From: Klenkia soli
GTDB taxonomy: Bacteria; Actinomycetota; Actinomycetes; Mycobacteriales; Geodermatophilaceae
Assembly (NCBI RefSeq): GCF_900103975.1
Contig: NZ_FNIR01000010.1
Coordinates: 1-64,000 of the forward strand
DNA: 64,000 bases
Direction: 5' to 3'
In this document: piece after piece, positions 1 through 9,066 of the stretch
Layout of the letters: each line of letters begins with the position of its first letter
Numbering within the stretch: the first letter of the stretch is position 1
The notes under the pieces: model-generated
The model's input: the letters and a program-made list of their open reading frames with translations, nothing else
The model's database searches: none
Told to the model about the DNA's origin: nothing
Position numbers and translations under genes: made by a program

Positions 1-448
1 AGGCGAACCAGCCGAAGTCCGCGGCACCACCGGGGGTGAAGAACCCCGAGATCATGATCAGACCGCCGAACAGGAACAGCCAGAACGAGAACGCGTTCAA
101 CCGCGGGAACGCCACATCCGGCGCCCCGATCTGCAACGGCAGGATCAAGTTCGCGAACGCGAAGAACAACGGCGTCGCGAAGAACAACAACATCACCGTG
201 CCGTGCATGGTGAACAACTGGTTGTACTGCTCATTCGACAAGAACTGCAGACCCGGCCGCGCCAGCTCACCACGCATCAGCATGGCCATCAGCCCACCGA
301 CCATGAACCAGGAGAACGACACGGCCAGGTACATCAAGCCGATCGTCTTGTGATCAGTGGTCCGCAGCAGCATCGACAGCCGCGAACCCTTCTCGGCCAC
401 ATGAACCGGACTCGGACGGCTCACGATCGGAGCGGGGGCGATCGTCAC
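1..448 (-). CDS. ctaD: Cytochrome c oxidase subunit I (aa3 type), N-terminal part
   Basis: This is the membrane-embedded catalytic subunit of the terminal oxidase, which passes electrons to oxygen and pumps protons. The 149 residues visible are the amino end and the gene runs off the left edge. The chosen GTG start at 448 gives a basic cytoplasmic leader, then [12 protein letters not shown], the first membrane helix, [15 protein letters not shown] (the His of MHG is the usual low-spin heme ligand) and [15 protein letters not shown]. All of these are standard CtaD blocks in actinobacteria. The plus-strand DUF202 gene starts very close by, so the two share a short divergent region. Family assignment is secure; the exact start is less so. 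Confidence 0.95.
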   Translation of the reverse strand, partial: MTIAPAPIVSRPSPVHVAEKGSRLSMLLRTTDHKTIGLMYLAVSFSWFMVGGLMAMLMRGELARPGLQFLSNEQYNQLFTMHGTVMLLFFATPLFFAFANLILPLQIGAPDVAFPRLNAFSFWLFLFGGLIMISGFFTPGGAADFGWFA

Positions 449-495
449 AGGGGCATCCTCGACTCGTGGAACAGCAGCCCCGCCAGACTAGGCCG

Positions 496-855
496 GTGGT
501 CCGACACGAGCCGGAGGTCCCCGGGGATGCCGAGCCCGACTACCGGTTCACGCTGGCCAACGAGCGCACCTACCTGGCCTGGCTGCGCACCGCGTTGTCG
601 TTGCTGGCCGCCGGGGTCGCGCTGGACCAGTTCGTGCCCGAGCTGGGGGCGCCGGGGTACCGCACGGCGGTCGGCGCGGGGCTGGGGGCGCTGAGCGTGC
701 TGGCCGCCGCCGGGGGGCTGCTGCGCTGGCGCCGCGTCCAGCGGGCCATGCGGGCCGGCGCCGCGTTGCCGACCGCGCGGGCCGGCGTCGTCCTGGGTGC
801 CGGGCTGGTCGTCGTCGGGTTGGTGGTCTCGGTCCTGCTGGTGGTCGGTGCATGA
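496..855 (+). CDS. DUF202 (YidH-like) membrane protein
   Basis: A small membrane protein of about 119 residues with no known biochemical role. The family hallmark is near the amino end: LANERTYLAWLRTALSLLAAG, leading into the first membrane segment. Two more hydrophobic segments follow, around residues 55-72 and 98-118. A GTG start at 466 is also open, but it lies only 17 bases from the divergent ctaD start, so GTG 496 is preferred; this choice is uncertain. The stop overlaps the next DUF202 gene by ATGA, so the two are probably translated together and may form one membrane unit. Confidence 0.8.
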   Translation: MVRHEPEVPGDAEPDYRFTLANERTYLAWLRTALSLLAAGVALDQFVPELGAPGYRTAVGAGLGALSVLAAAGGLLRWRRVQRAMRAGAALPTARAGVVLGAGLVVVGLVVSVLLVVGA

Positions 856-1157
856 GCGCGCCACCGGGGTTGGCGCCCGAGCGCACGGCGCTGGCCTGGA
901 CCCGCACCGGACTGGCCGCGGCGGCGAACGGCGCCCTCCTGCTGCTCCGGTCGGTGACCGGCGAGGCGTCGCCGGCCGGCCGGGTGCTGGTGGTGGCTGC
1001 GTTCGCGGTGGCCGGGGTCGCCGTCGTGCTCGGGCAGCTGCGCAGCCGGGCGCTGCTGGCCGGCCGCCGACCGGGGGAGGGGGCACCGGTGGTCCTCGGT
1101 GTCCTGGTCGCGGCGCTGTGCCTGGCCACGGTGGTCGTCGTCCCCGCCCTCGGCTGA
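852..1157 (+). CDS. DUF202 membrane protein, second copy
   Basis: A 101-residue protein overlapping the previous gene by four bases (ATGA). It carries a variant of the same motif, LAPERTALAWTRTGLAAAAN, then membrane segments near residues 20-34, 45-62 and 80-99. DUF202 proteins often occur as adjacent pairs like this. No catalytic residues are visible and the function is unknown. The downstream gene begins about 30 bases after the stop, so it could be in the same transcript. Confidence 0.8.
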   Translation: MSAPPGLAPERTALAWTRTGLAAAANGALLLLRSVTGEASPAGRVLVVAAFAVAGVAVVLGQLRSRALLAGRRPGEGAPVVLGVLVAALCLATVVVVPALG

Positions 1158-1188
1158 GGCGCCGCGCCCGGGGAGGTGCCAGGGTGCG

Positions 1189-2715
1189 GTGGTGAACGGT
1201 GCCCAGGCAGTCATCCGCACGCTCGTCGACGCCGGGGTCGACGTGTGCTTCGCCAACCCGGGCACGTCCGAGATGCACTTCGTGGCCGCGCTGGACGACG
1301 TCCCCGAGATGCGGGCGGTGCTGACGCTGTTCGAGGGCGTGGCCACCGGCGCCGCCGACGGGTTCGCCCGCATGGCGGGTCGGCCCGCGGCGACCCTGCT
1401 GCACCTGGGCCCGGGGTTCGGCAACGGGTGGGCGAACCTGCACAACGCCCGGCGCGGACGAGCGCCGGTGGTGGTCGTGGTGGGCGACCACGCGCTGGCG
1501 CACAAGCGCCTCGACGCCCCGCTGGAGTCCGACCTCGACGCGCTGGCCGGTGCCGTCGGCTGGGTGCGCCGCTCGCTGACCCCCGGCACCGTCGGGGACG
1601 ACGTCGCCGACGCGGTGGGTGCCGCGACGCGGGGGCAGGTCGCGACCCTGGTGCTGCCGGCCGACGTCTCCTGGTCCAGCGGCGCCTCGCCCGGGGTGGC
1701 GCCGCGGCCGCGGGCCCGCCCGCAGGTGCCCGACCCGACGGCGCTGGCCCACACGCTGGACGCCGGCACCGTGCTGTTCCTCGGCGGCGACGCGCTCACG
1801 GCCGATGCCCTGCTCGCCGCGGCCCGGGTCGCCGCCGGCACCGGCGCGCGGTTGATGGCCGAGACGTTCCCGGCGCGGATGGCCCGCGGCGCCGGCCTGC
1901 CCGACGTCCCCAAGCTGCCCTACCCGCCGGGCCCCGCGCTGGCCGCGCTCGAGGGGGTGCGGCAGCTGGTGCTGGTGGGCGCCCCGGCGCCGGTCGCCTT
2001 CTTCGCCTACCCCGACGTGCCCGGCAGCTTCGTGCCCGAGGGGTGCCGGGTCGACGTCCTCACCGAGCCCGGGGAGTCCGCCCTGGCCGCCCTCGCCGCG
2101 CTGGCCGAGGCGGTGGGCGCGGACCCGGTGCTCGCGGAGGCCGCGGTGCCGGCGGTCCCGGACGCGCCGCTGGACGCCCGGGTGCTCGCCGACGTGGTCG
2201 CCGCCGTGCTGCCGGAGCGGGCCGTGCTGGTCGACGAATCCCTGACCAGCGGGTTCGCCCTCTTCCCGGCGACGGCCGGGTCGCCGCGGCACGACGTGCT
2301 GTCGCTGACCGGCGGCGCGATCGGCGACGGGCTGCCCATGGCGGTCGGCGCGGCGGTGGCCTGCCCGGATCGCCCGGTGCTCGCCGTGCAGGCCGACGGT
2401 TCGGCGATGTACACGCTGCAGGCGCTGTGGACGATGGCCCGGGAGCAGCTGGACGTCACGGTGCTGGTCTGCGACAACGGTGCCTACGCCATCCTGGCCG
2501 GGGAGCTGGAGAACGTGGGTGCCGCGGCGGGCGGGGAGCGGGCCGGCCGGTTGCTGGACCTCGGCTCGCCGTCGTTGGACTTCGTCGCGCTCGCGGCCGG
2601 CATGGGCGTGCCCGGGGTGCGGGTGACCACCGGCCCCGAGCTGGCCGGTGCACTGCGCACCGCGTTCGCCGAACCCGGTCCGCACGTCGTGGACGCCGTC
2701 CTCCCGCGCCCCTAG
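1189..2715 (+). CDS. Thiamine-diphosphate enzyme, acetolactate synthase large-subunit-like
   Basis: A 508-residue ThDP-dependent enzyme of the acetolactate synthase/benzoylformate decarboxylase superfamily. The amino-terminal domain holds CFANPGTSEMHFVAAL and VLTLFEGVATGAADG, where the Glu is expected to activate the cofactor. The carboxy-terminal ThDP site is QADGSAMYTLQAL followed by VLVCDNGAYAIL, the usual GDG...N signature with A in place of the first G. GTG 1189 (or 1192) was chosen because family proteins begin at (V)NGAQAVIRTL and a GGGAGG lies just upstream; an upstream extension to 1099 lacks family similarity. The substrate is unknown. The P450 and acyl-CoA genes downstream suggest a 2-keto or 2-hydroxyacyl substrate. 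It ends in TAG with no following SECIS-like hairpin. Confidence 0.85.
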   Translation: MVNGAQAVIRTLVDAGVDVCFANPGTSEMHFVAALDDVPEMRAVLTLFEGVATGAADGFARMAGRPAATLLHLGPGFGNGWANLHNARRGRAPVVVVVGDHALAHKRLDAPLESDLDALAGAVGWVRRSLTPGTVGDDVADAVGAATRGQVATLVLPADVSWSSGASPGVAPRPRARPQVPDPTALAHTLDAGTVLFLGGDALTADALLAAARVAAGTGARLMAETFPARMARGAGLPDVPKLPYPPGPALAALEGVRQLVLVGAPAPVAFFAYPDVPGSFVPEGCRVDVLTEPGESALAALAALAEAVGADPVLAEAAVPAVPDAPLDARVLADVVAAVLPERAVLVDESLTSGFALFPATAGSPRHDVLSLTGGAIGDGLPMAVGAAVACPDRPVLAVQADGSAMYTLQALWTMAREQLDVTVLVCDNGAYAILAGELENVGAAAGGERAGRLLDLGSPSLDFVALAAGMGVPGVRVTTGPELAGALRTAFAEPGPHVVDAVLPRP

Positions 2716-2761
2716 GGTCGCGGGCAGGGCCGCAACGGCGCGGCCGGCTCGGAGGTGCTCC

Positions 2762-4075
2762 GTGGTGGATCCGCTCGCGCACGTGCCCGGTGACCGGGGG
2801 TGGCCGCTGGTCGGCCACACGCTGATGTTCGTCCGCGACGCCCGGGGCCTGACCGAGCGCAACCGGCAGCGGTACGGCGACGTCTACCGCATGCGGGTGC
2901 TGGGCCGGGAGGGCATCACCTTCCTCACCCCGCAGGCCACCCGCGAGGTGTTCCTCGACCCGGGCAAGGTGCTCTCCAGCGAGCAGGGCTGGTCGAACAC
3001 GATCGGCGACCTGTTCCGCAACGGGCTGATGCTGCGGGACTTCGACGACCACCACCGGCACCGCCGGGTGATGCAGCAGGCGTTCAGCCGGGCCGCGCTG
3101 GCCGGCTACGTCGACGCCATCCACGACGTCACCGATCGGCACCTGCGCGACCTGCCCGACGGCGACGTCGACGTCTACCTGCTGATGAAGCGGCTGACCC
3201 TCGACATCGCCGCCGAGGTGTTCGTGGGGGTCTCGCTCGGTGCGGAGTCCGAGCGGGTCAACCGGGCCTTCGCCGACGCCGTCGCCGCCTCGATCACCCC
3301 GCTGCGGGTGCCGCTGCCGGGCACGCCCTGGCGGCGCGGGCTGCGGGGCCGGGCCGAGCTGGTCCGGGTGTTCGGCGACCTGGTCGCCGCCCGCCGGCGG
3401 GAGGCCGAACCGCGCACCGACCTGCTGTCGCGCCTGGCGCACGCCACCACCGACGACGGCGAGCTGCTGCCGGTCGACGACGTGGTCGACCACATGGTCT
3501 TCCTCATGCTGGCCGCGCACGACACCACGACGTCGACGCTGGCGGTGCTGCTCTGGCAGCTCGCGCTGCACCCCGCCGAGCAGGACCGCGTGGCCGACGA
3601 GGTCCGTGCCCTGGACGGCGCGCCGGTGACCCCGGCCGACCACGGCGACCTGGTGCACACCACGCGGGCCATGCAGGAGGCGCTGCGGCTGAGCCCGCCG
3701 GTGCCCTTCTCGCCGCGCCGGGCGACCGCCGACCTCGAGATCACCGGGGTGCACGTGCCCGCCGGCACGGGGGTGAGCGTCTCGAGCCTGATGCTGCACC
3801 GGCACCCCGACTGGTGGACCCGGCCCGACGCCTTCGACCCCGACCGGTTCGCCCCCGGCCGCGAGGAGCACAAGCAGCACAGCCACCTGTTCGTGCCCTT
3901 CGGCGGCGGCGCGCACCTGTGCATCGGCAACCACGTGGCCGAGGTGATGGTGAAGGCGATCGTCGCCCGGTTGCTGGCCACCCGGCGGGTCACCGCCGAC
4001 CCGCGCGCCGGGGTCGTCATCTCCCCGATCCCCATCCCCAAGCCGAAGGGGCCGATGCTGCTGACGGTGCGCTGA
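2762..4075 (+). CDS. Cytochrome P450
   Basis: A 437-residue soluble heme monooxygenase. Visible signatures are the I-helix AAHDTTTSTL near residue 255, the K-helix ExxR at E306-R309 (EALR), and the heme loop FGGGAHLCIGNHVA with Cys387 as heme ligand. GTG 2762 is preceded by GGAGG six bases upstream and gives the usual P450 opening (DPLAHVPGDRGWPLVGHT). No ferredoxin or reductase partner is encoded next to it. Position between a ThDP enzyme and acyl-CoA dehydrogenases suggests a hydrophobic acyl, terpenoid or steroid-like substrate; that is inference. Confidence 0.95.
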   Translation: MVDPLAHVPGDRGWPLVGHTLMFVRDARGLTERNRQRYGDVYRMRVLGREGITFLTPQATREVFLDPGKVLSSEQGWSNTIGDLFRNGLMLRDFDDHHRHRRVMQQAFSRAALAGYVDAIHDVTDRHLRDLPDGDVDVYLLMKRLTLDIAAEVFVGVSLGAESERVNRAFADAVAASITPLRVPLPGTPWRRGLRGRAELVRVFGDLVAARRREAEPRTDLLSRLAHATTDDGELLPVDDVVDHMVFLMLAAHDTTTSTLAVLLWQLALHPAEQDRVADEVRALDGAPVTPADHGDLVHTTRAMQEALRLSPPVPFSPRRATADLEITGVHVPAGTGVSVSSLMLHRHPDWWTRPDAFDPDRFAPGREEHKQHSHLFVPFGGGAHLCIGNHVAEVMVKAIVARLLATRRVTADPRAGVVISPIPIPKPKGPMLLTVR

Positions 4076-4093
4076 GGTGCTTCCATCGCGGGC

Positions 4094-5245
4094 ATGCCGT
4101 CGACGCTGACGCTCGCCCCCGCCCCGCCCTCCGCGGCCGCCGAGCAGGTCCGCCTGGAGGTGCGCGAGTTCCTGGCGAAGGAGCTCGCCGCCGGCTCGTT
4201 CGAGACCCACGTGGACACCTGGCTGTCCGGGGTGGACCCGGCCTTCTCCCGCAAGCTGGGCGAGCAGGGCTGGCTGGGCATGACCTGGCCTGCGCGGTAC
4301 GGCGGCCACGAGCGCACCGCGATGGAGCGCTACGCGGTCACCGAGGAGCTGCTGGCCGCCGGCGCGCCGGTCGCTGCGCACTGGATCGCCGACCGGCAGT
4401 CCGGGCCCAACCTGCTGCGCTACGGCACCGAGGCCCAGCGCCGGGAGATCCTGCCGCGGATCGCCGCGGGGGAGTGCTTCTTCGTGATCGGCATGAGCGA
4501 GCCCGACAGCGGCTCCGACCTCGCCTCCATCCGCACGCGGGCCGTGCGCAACGGCGACGGCGACTGGGTGGTGAACGGCGCCAAGGTCTGGACGTCGAAC
4601 GCCCACCACAGCCACTACGCGATCACCCTGGTGCGCACCGCCCCGGTGGACACCGCGAACCGGCACGCCGGCATGACCCAGCTGCTGGTCGACCTGTCGC
4701 TGCCGGGCATCACGATCAACCCGATCCGGATCCTGGACGGCGGCCACCACTTCAACGAGGTGGTCTTCGAGGACGTCGTCGTCCCCGGCGACATGCAGCT
4801 GGGCGAGGAGGGCGCGGGCTGGCACCAGGTCACCGCCGAGCTGGCCTTCGAGCGCAGCGGGCCCGAGCGGTTCCTCTCGACGTTCCCGCTGGTGGCCGAG
4901 TTCGCCCGCCGGGCGTCGTCCCCGGCCGAGCTCGCGACGCTCGGGCGGCTGTCCGCCCGGCTGCTGTCCCTCCGCCAGCTCTCGCTGCGGATCGCCGCCG
5001 CGCTGGACCGCGGCGAGCTGCCCGACATCCCGGCCGCGCTGGTCAAGGACGTCGGGACGACGTTCGAGGCCGACGTCGTCGAGGCGATCCGGGAGGTGGT
5101 GGACGTGCCCGCGTCCCTGGACTCACCCGACCCGCTGGGCAGGGCGCTGGCCGAGGCGCAGCTGCACCAGCCGGGCTACACGCTGCGCGGGGGCACCAAC
5201 GAGATCCTCCGCGGGATCGTGGCGCGCGGGTTGGGTCTGCGATGA
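4094..5245 (+). CDS. Acyl-CoA dehydrogenase, subunit 1 of a likely pair
   Basis: A 383-residue flavoprotein for alpha,beta-dehydrogenation of an acyl-CoA. Family blocks are the amino-terminal helical domain (EQGWLGMTWPARYGG), the FAD/substrate segment VIGMSEPDSGSDLASIRTRA, NGAKVWTSNAHHSHYA in the beta domain, and the terminal YTLRGGTNEILRGIVARGLGL. It overlaps the next acyl-CoA dehydrogenase gene by ATGA. Overlapping fadE pairs in actinobacteria can encode alpha2beta2 enzymes acting on steroid or other bulky acyl-CoAs, so a heteromeric enzyme is likely here. Confidence 0.93.
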   Translation: MPSTLTLAPAPPSAAAEQVRLEVREFLAKELAAGSFETHVDTWLSGVDPAFSRKLGEQGWLGMTWPARYGGHERTAMERYAVTEELLAAGAPVAAHWIADRQSGPNLLRYGTEAQRREILPRIAAGECFFVIGMSEPDSGSDLASIRTRAVRNGDGDWVVNGAKVWTSNAHHSHYAITLVRTAPVDTANRHAGMTQLLVDLSLPGITINPIRILDGGHHFNEVVFEDVVVPGDMQLGEEGAGWHQVTAELAFERSGPERFLSTFPLVAEFARRASSPAELATLGRLSARLLSLRQLSLRIAAALDRGELPDIPAALVKDVGTTFEADVVEAIREVVDVPASLDSPDPLGRALAEAQLHQPGYTLRGGTNEILRGIVARGLGLR

Positions 5246-6258
5246 GCTCGGACCAGGACCTCGTCGTCCAGACCGTCCGGGAGATCCTCGCCGGGCACGA
5301 GCCGGCCCAGCTGACCCCCGACCGGCGCTGGGACGCCGCGCTGTGGACCGACCTGGCCGACGCCGGGCTGACCGGGGTGGGGCTGCCCGAGGAGGCCGGT
5401 GGCTCCGGCGGCGAGCTGGCCGACGCGGTGGCCGTGGTCGCCACGCTGGCCGCGGGTGCCGGGGCGGTGCCGGTGGCCGAGCAGTTGCTGGTCGCCGGTC
5501 CCGCCGTCCTCGCTGCGGGGCTCGACCTGCCCCCGGTGGACCAGCCGCTCTCGGTCGCCGTGGACGGGGCGGTGCGGTTCGCGGACGGCCGGGTGACCGG
5601 GACGACGACCGCGGTGGCCTGGGCCGGGGTCGTGCACCACCTGGCCGTGGTGGCGGCCGGCCCGGACGGCGACGTCCTGGCGCTGGTCGACGTCTCCGGT
5701 CTCGGGTCGACGGACGCGGCGAACCTGGCGGGGGAGCCGCGCGGGTCCTACGTGCTCGAGGGGTTGCCCGCGCAGGTCGGGCCGCTGCCGGCTGATCTCC
5801 GGGCTCGGTACGCGCTGGCCCGGGCGGTGCAGCTGTCCGCGGCCGCCGAGACGGTGCTCGCGTGGACCGTGCAGTACGCGGGGGAGCGGGTGCAGTTCGG
5901 GCGGCCGCTGGCGAAGTTCCAGGGCATCCAGATGCAGCTGGCCCAGATGGCCGGCGAGGTCACCGCGGTCAGCGCGCTGGTCGACGCCGCCGTGCAGCGC
6001 CTCGAGCGTGGTGAGCCGCTCGAGCTCGCGGCCGCCGCGGCCAAGGTCCGGGCCGGGGCGGCCGTCGACGTCGTGGCCCGACTGGCGCACCAGGTGCACG
6101 GCGCGATCGGCTTCACCCAGGAGCACCGGCTGCACCACCTGACGAAGCGCATGTGGTCCTGGCGCGACGAGGCCGGCAACGAGACCACGTGGGCGCGGGT
6201 GCTGGGCGCCGCCGTCGCCGGCGCCGACCCGTGGCCGGTGCTGACCGGACTGGTGTGA
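5242..6258 (+). CDS. Acyl-CoA dehydrogenase, subunit 2 of a likely pair
   Basis: A 338-residue, shorter acyl-CoA dehydrogenase. ATG 5242 overlaps the stop of the preceding gene. The amino half is variable (GLTGVGLPEEAGGSGGELA). The carboxy half has the conserved YAGERVQFGRPLAKFQGIQM and QVHGAIGFTQEHRLHHLTKR. The central beta domain is short compared with a classical 380-residue enzyme. This matches the partner subunit of heteromeric FadE complexes, in which one chain supplies most of the FAD site. Which chain holds the catalytic base cannot be settled by eye. Confidence 0.9.
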   Translation: MSSDQDLVVQTVREILAGHEPAQLTPDRRWDAALWTDLADAGLTGVGLPEEAGGSGGELADAVAVVATLAAGAGAVPVAEQLLVAGPAVLAAGLDLPPVDQPLSVAVDGAVRFADGRVTGTTTAVAWAGVVHHLAVVAAGPDGDVLALVDVSGLGSTDAANLAGEPRGSYVLEGLPAQVGPLPADLRARYALARAVQLSAAAETVLAWTVQYAGERVQFGRPLAKFQGIQMQLAQMAGEVTAVSALVDAAVQRLERGEPLELAAAAAKVRAGAAVDVVARLAHQVHGAIGFTQEHRLHHLTKRMWSWRDEAGNETTWARVLGAAVAGADPWPVLTGLV

Positions 6259-6260
6259 GC

Positions 6261-7505
6261 ATGCCGGACTGGGTGCAGGACGCGATCTGGTGGCAGGTCC
6301 ACCCGCTGGGGTTCGTCGGGGCCGAGCGGGACGCCGTGGACACGGTGACCCACCGGCTGCCGCGGATCGTCGGGTGGCTGGACCACCTGGTGGCGCTGGG
6401 CTGCAACGGGCTGGCGCTCGGGCCGGTGTTCGCGTCGAGCACGCACGGCTACGACACCGTCGACCACCTGCGCGTCGACCCCCGGCTCGGTGACGACGCG
6501 GACTTCGAGGCCCTGGTGGCCGCGGCCCACGACAAGGGCGTCCGGGTGCTGCTGGACGGCGTGTTCAACCACGTCGGCCGGGCCCACCCGGCATTCACCG
6601 ACCCGGCCCGCCGGCACTGGTTCCGGTGGGACGGCGACGAGCCGGCGGTGTTCGAGGGCCACGGCGCCCTGGTGGAGCTCGACCACACCCAGGACGACGT
6701 CGTGCAGCTGGTGGTCGACGTCATGTGCCACTGGCTCGAGCGCGGGGTCGACGGCTGGCGGCTGGACGCGGCCTACGCGGTGCCGCCGGAGTTCTGGGCG
6801 CGGGTGCTGCCCGTCGTCCGCGAACGGTTCCCCGAGGTGTACGTCGTCGGCGAGGTGATCCACGGCGACTACGCCGGCATCGTCGGGGAGTCGGGCATGG
6901 ACGCCGTCACCCAGTACGAGCTGTGGCAGGGCGTCTGGCACGGCCTGGCCGAGGGCAACCTGTTCGAGACCGCCCACGCACTCCAGCGGCACGACGGGTT
7001 CCTCGAGGCCTTCGTGCCGTGGACCTTCGTCGGCAACCACGACGTCACCCGCATCGTCGACCAGGTCGGCGAGCCCCTGCTGCCGCACGCCCTGGTGCTG
7101 CTGTGCACCGTCGGCGGCACCCCGGCGGTGTGGAGCGGCGACGAGTTCGGCTGGCACGGCATCAAGGAGCACCGGGCCGGCGGGGACGACGCAATCCGGC
7201 CCGAGTTCCCGGCCGACCCCCTCGCCGTCGAGGGCGGGGCGGTGTTCGCGCTGCACCAGGAGCTCGTCGGGCTGCGTCGCCGGCACCGCTGGCTGCACCG
7301 GGCCCGCACCGAGCAGCTGCACCTGACCAACGAGCAGCTGGTCTACCGCACGGCGGCCGACGGCGGGGCGCTCGTGGTGGCGCTGAACCTGGCCGACGAG
7401 CCCGCCGTCGTCCCGTCGTCCGGGGAGCTGGTGGCCGGCCGCGGCGAGGTGCGGGGCAGGGACCTGGAGCTGCCGGCCCACGGATGGGCCGTCCTCGCCG
7501 GCTAG
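6261..7505 (+). CDS. GH13 alpha-amylase-family glycosidase
   Basis: A 414-residue cytoplasmic (no signal peptide) GH13 enzyme. All four GH13 regions are visible: DGVFNHVG near residue 100, GVDGWRLDAAYA with the nucleophile Asp near 165, YVVGEVIHGD with the acid/base Glu near 198, and FVGNHDVTR near 260. The catalytic triad is therefore intact. A carboxy-terminal beta domain ends in LPAHGWAVLAG. It is shorter than most maltodextrin or trehalose enzymes. ATG 6261 follows the previous stop by two bases; GTG 6255 is an alternative. A sugar enzyme inside an acyl-CoA gene run is unexpected. It ends in TAG. Confidence 0.9.
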   Translation: MPDWVQDAIWWQVHPLGFVGAERDAVDTVTHRLPRIVGWLDHLVALGCNGLALGPVFASSTHGYDTVDHLRVDPRLGDDADFEALVAAAHDKGVRVLLDGVFNHVGRAHPAFTDPARRHWFRWDGDEPAVFEGHGALVELDHTQDDVVQLVVDVMCHWLERGVDGWRLDAAYAVPPEFWARVLPVVRERFPEVYVVGEVIHGDYAGIVGESGMDAVTQYELWQGVWHGLAEGNLFETAHALQRHDGFLEAFVPWTFVGNHDVTRIVDQVGEPLLPHALVLLCTVGGTPAVWSGDEFGWHGIKEHRAGGDDAIRPEFPADPLAVEGGAVFALHQELVGLRRRHRWLHRARTEQLHLTNEQLVYRTAADGGALVVALNLADEPAVVPSSGELVAGRGEVRGRDLELPAHGWAVLAG

Positions 7506-7520
7506 GTGCAGGATGCAACG

Positions 7521-9017
7521 GTGATCTTCGACAGCGCGGGTGTCCAGCGCGGCGCGGACGGCGTCGCCCGGTACGAGGGGCTGCAGCCCAACGTGGTGCG
7601 CGGGTTCGCCCGCACCGTCGCCGAGCACCACGACCGGACCGCCGTGGTCGAGCTCGGCGGCGCCGCGGTCACCTACCGCGAGCTGTGGGACCGGTCGCTG
7701 AGGGTCGCCGGTGGACTGCGCGCGGCGGGGGTGGGCGCCGGTGACCGGGTCGCCGTCGGGTTGCCGAACGGGCTGGCCTGGACGCTGGGCTTCTGGGGCG
7801 CCCAGCTGGCCGGCGCGGTGGTCGTCCCGCTGAACACGCGGTTGGCCCCGGCCGAGACGGCGTTCGTCCTGCAGGACTCCGGGGCAGCCGTCGTGGTCGA
7901 CTCGACCGACCTGCCGGACGGCGACCCGGTCGAGCCGGCCGATCCGGCGCCCGGCGACGTGGCTGCGCTGTTCTACACGTCCGGGACGACCGGCCGGCCC
8001 AAGGGCGCGATGCTCACCCAGGAGTGCCTGGTCAGCTCGGCGGAGAACGTGCAGCGGTGCCGTGAGCTGGACCCGGCGCAGAGCAACGTCTCGCTCATCT
8101 CGGTGCCGCTGTTCCACGTCACCGGCTGCTGCTCGCAGATGATTACCCAGGTGCTGATGGGCGGCACCACGGTGCTGATGCCGAAGTTCTCGGCGCCGGG
8201 GTTCCTCGCGGCGATCGCCGAGCACCGGGTCACCCTGCTGACCAGCGTGCCGACGATCTACGAGCTGGTCCTGCGGCACCCCGATCTCGCGACCACCGAC
8301 CTGTCGAGCGTGCGGGCGCTGTCCTACGGCGGCGCGCCCATGGCCCCCGAGCTGGTGCACCGGTTGCGGCAGGCGTTCCCCGGCGTGCGGCTGGGCAACG
8401 GGTTCGGGCTCTCGGAGACCAGCGCGCTGGCCACCTTCCTGCCCGACGCCTGGACCGACGAGCACGCCGACTCGGTGGGCTTCCCGGCGCCGGTCGTGGA
8501 CGTCGACCTGCACCGACCGGACCCCGACAGCGGGATCGGTGAGCTGCTGGTCCGCGGCCCCAACGTCGCCGTCGGCTACTGGGGCGACGCGGCCCGGACG
8601 GCCGAGACGTTCGTCGACGGCTGGCTGCACACCGGTGACCTGGCCACGATCGACGACGAGGGGCTGGTCCGGATCGTCGACCGGGCCAAGGACATGATCA
8701 ACCGCGGCGGCGAGAACGTGTACTCGGTCGAGGTGGAGAACGCCCTCGCCGAGCACCCCGACGTCCTCGAGGTGGCCGTGGTCGGGGTGCCCGACGACGT
8801 GATGGGGGAGAAGGTGGGCGCCGTCGTCCTCACCCGGCCGGGCGTCTCCCTGGCGGTGGGGGAGCTCGCGGCGTTCGCCCGCGAGCGGTTGGCTGACTTC
8901 AAGGTGCCGCAGTACGTGCGAGTGCTGGACGGTCCGCTGCCGCGCAACGCCGGGGGCAAGGTGCTCAAGGGCCCGCTGCGGACGGCGACCGACTGGACGC
9001 CGGTGCCGCGCCGCTGA
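7521..9017 (+). CDS. Acyl-CoA synthetase (AMP-forming, class I)
   Basis: A 498-residue adenylate-forming ligase that activates a carboxylic acid as acyl-AMP and then acyl-CoA. Motifs are FYTSGTTGRPKGAML near residue 150 (ATP phosphate loop), GNGFGLSETSALATF, HTGDLATIDDEG, the hinge IVDRAKDMINRGGENVYSVE, and the carboxy-terminal catalytic Lys in NAGGKVLKGPLR. GTG 7521 is chosen because AGGA sits seven bases upstream and the upstream GTG 7506 adds only five residues with no match to the family. It probably supplies acyl-CoA to the two dehydrogenases. The substrate is unknown. Confidence 0.92.
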   Translation: MIFDSAGVQRGADGVARYEGLQPNVVRGFARTVAEHHDRTAVVELGGAAVTYRELWDRSLRVAGGLRAAGVGAGDRVAVGLPNGLAWTLGFWGAQLAGAVVVPLNTRLAPAETAFVLQDSGAAVVVDSTDLPDGDPVEPADPAPGDVAALFYTSGTTGRPKGAMLTQECLVSSAENVQRCRELDPAQSNVSLISVPLFHVTGCCSQMITQVLMGGTTVLMPKFSAPGFLAAIAEHRVTLLTSVPTIYELVLRHPDLATTDLSSVRALSYGGAPMAPELVHRLRQAFPGVRLGNGFGLSETSALATFLPDAWTDEHADSVGFPAPVVDVDLHRPDPDSGIGELLVRGPNVAVGYWGDAARTAETFVDGWLHTGDLATIDDEGLVRIVDRAKDMINRGGENVYSVEVENALAEHPDVLEVAVVGVPDDVMGEKVGAVVLTRPGVSLAVGELAAFARERLADFKVPQYVRVLDGPLPRNAGGKVLKGPLRTATDWTPVPRR

Positions 9018-9066
9018 GTTCTGCGTTGCCCGGGAGTCCCTGGTGCACACCGACCGAGGAGTTCCC

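Noticed and set aside
445-2862. A long minus-strand open frame opposite the DUF202 and ThDP genes
   Set aside because: High-GC DNA gives long antisense frames. Its translation is low-complexity Arg/Gly/His-rich and matches no family, while the plus strand has clear motifs.
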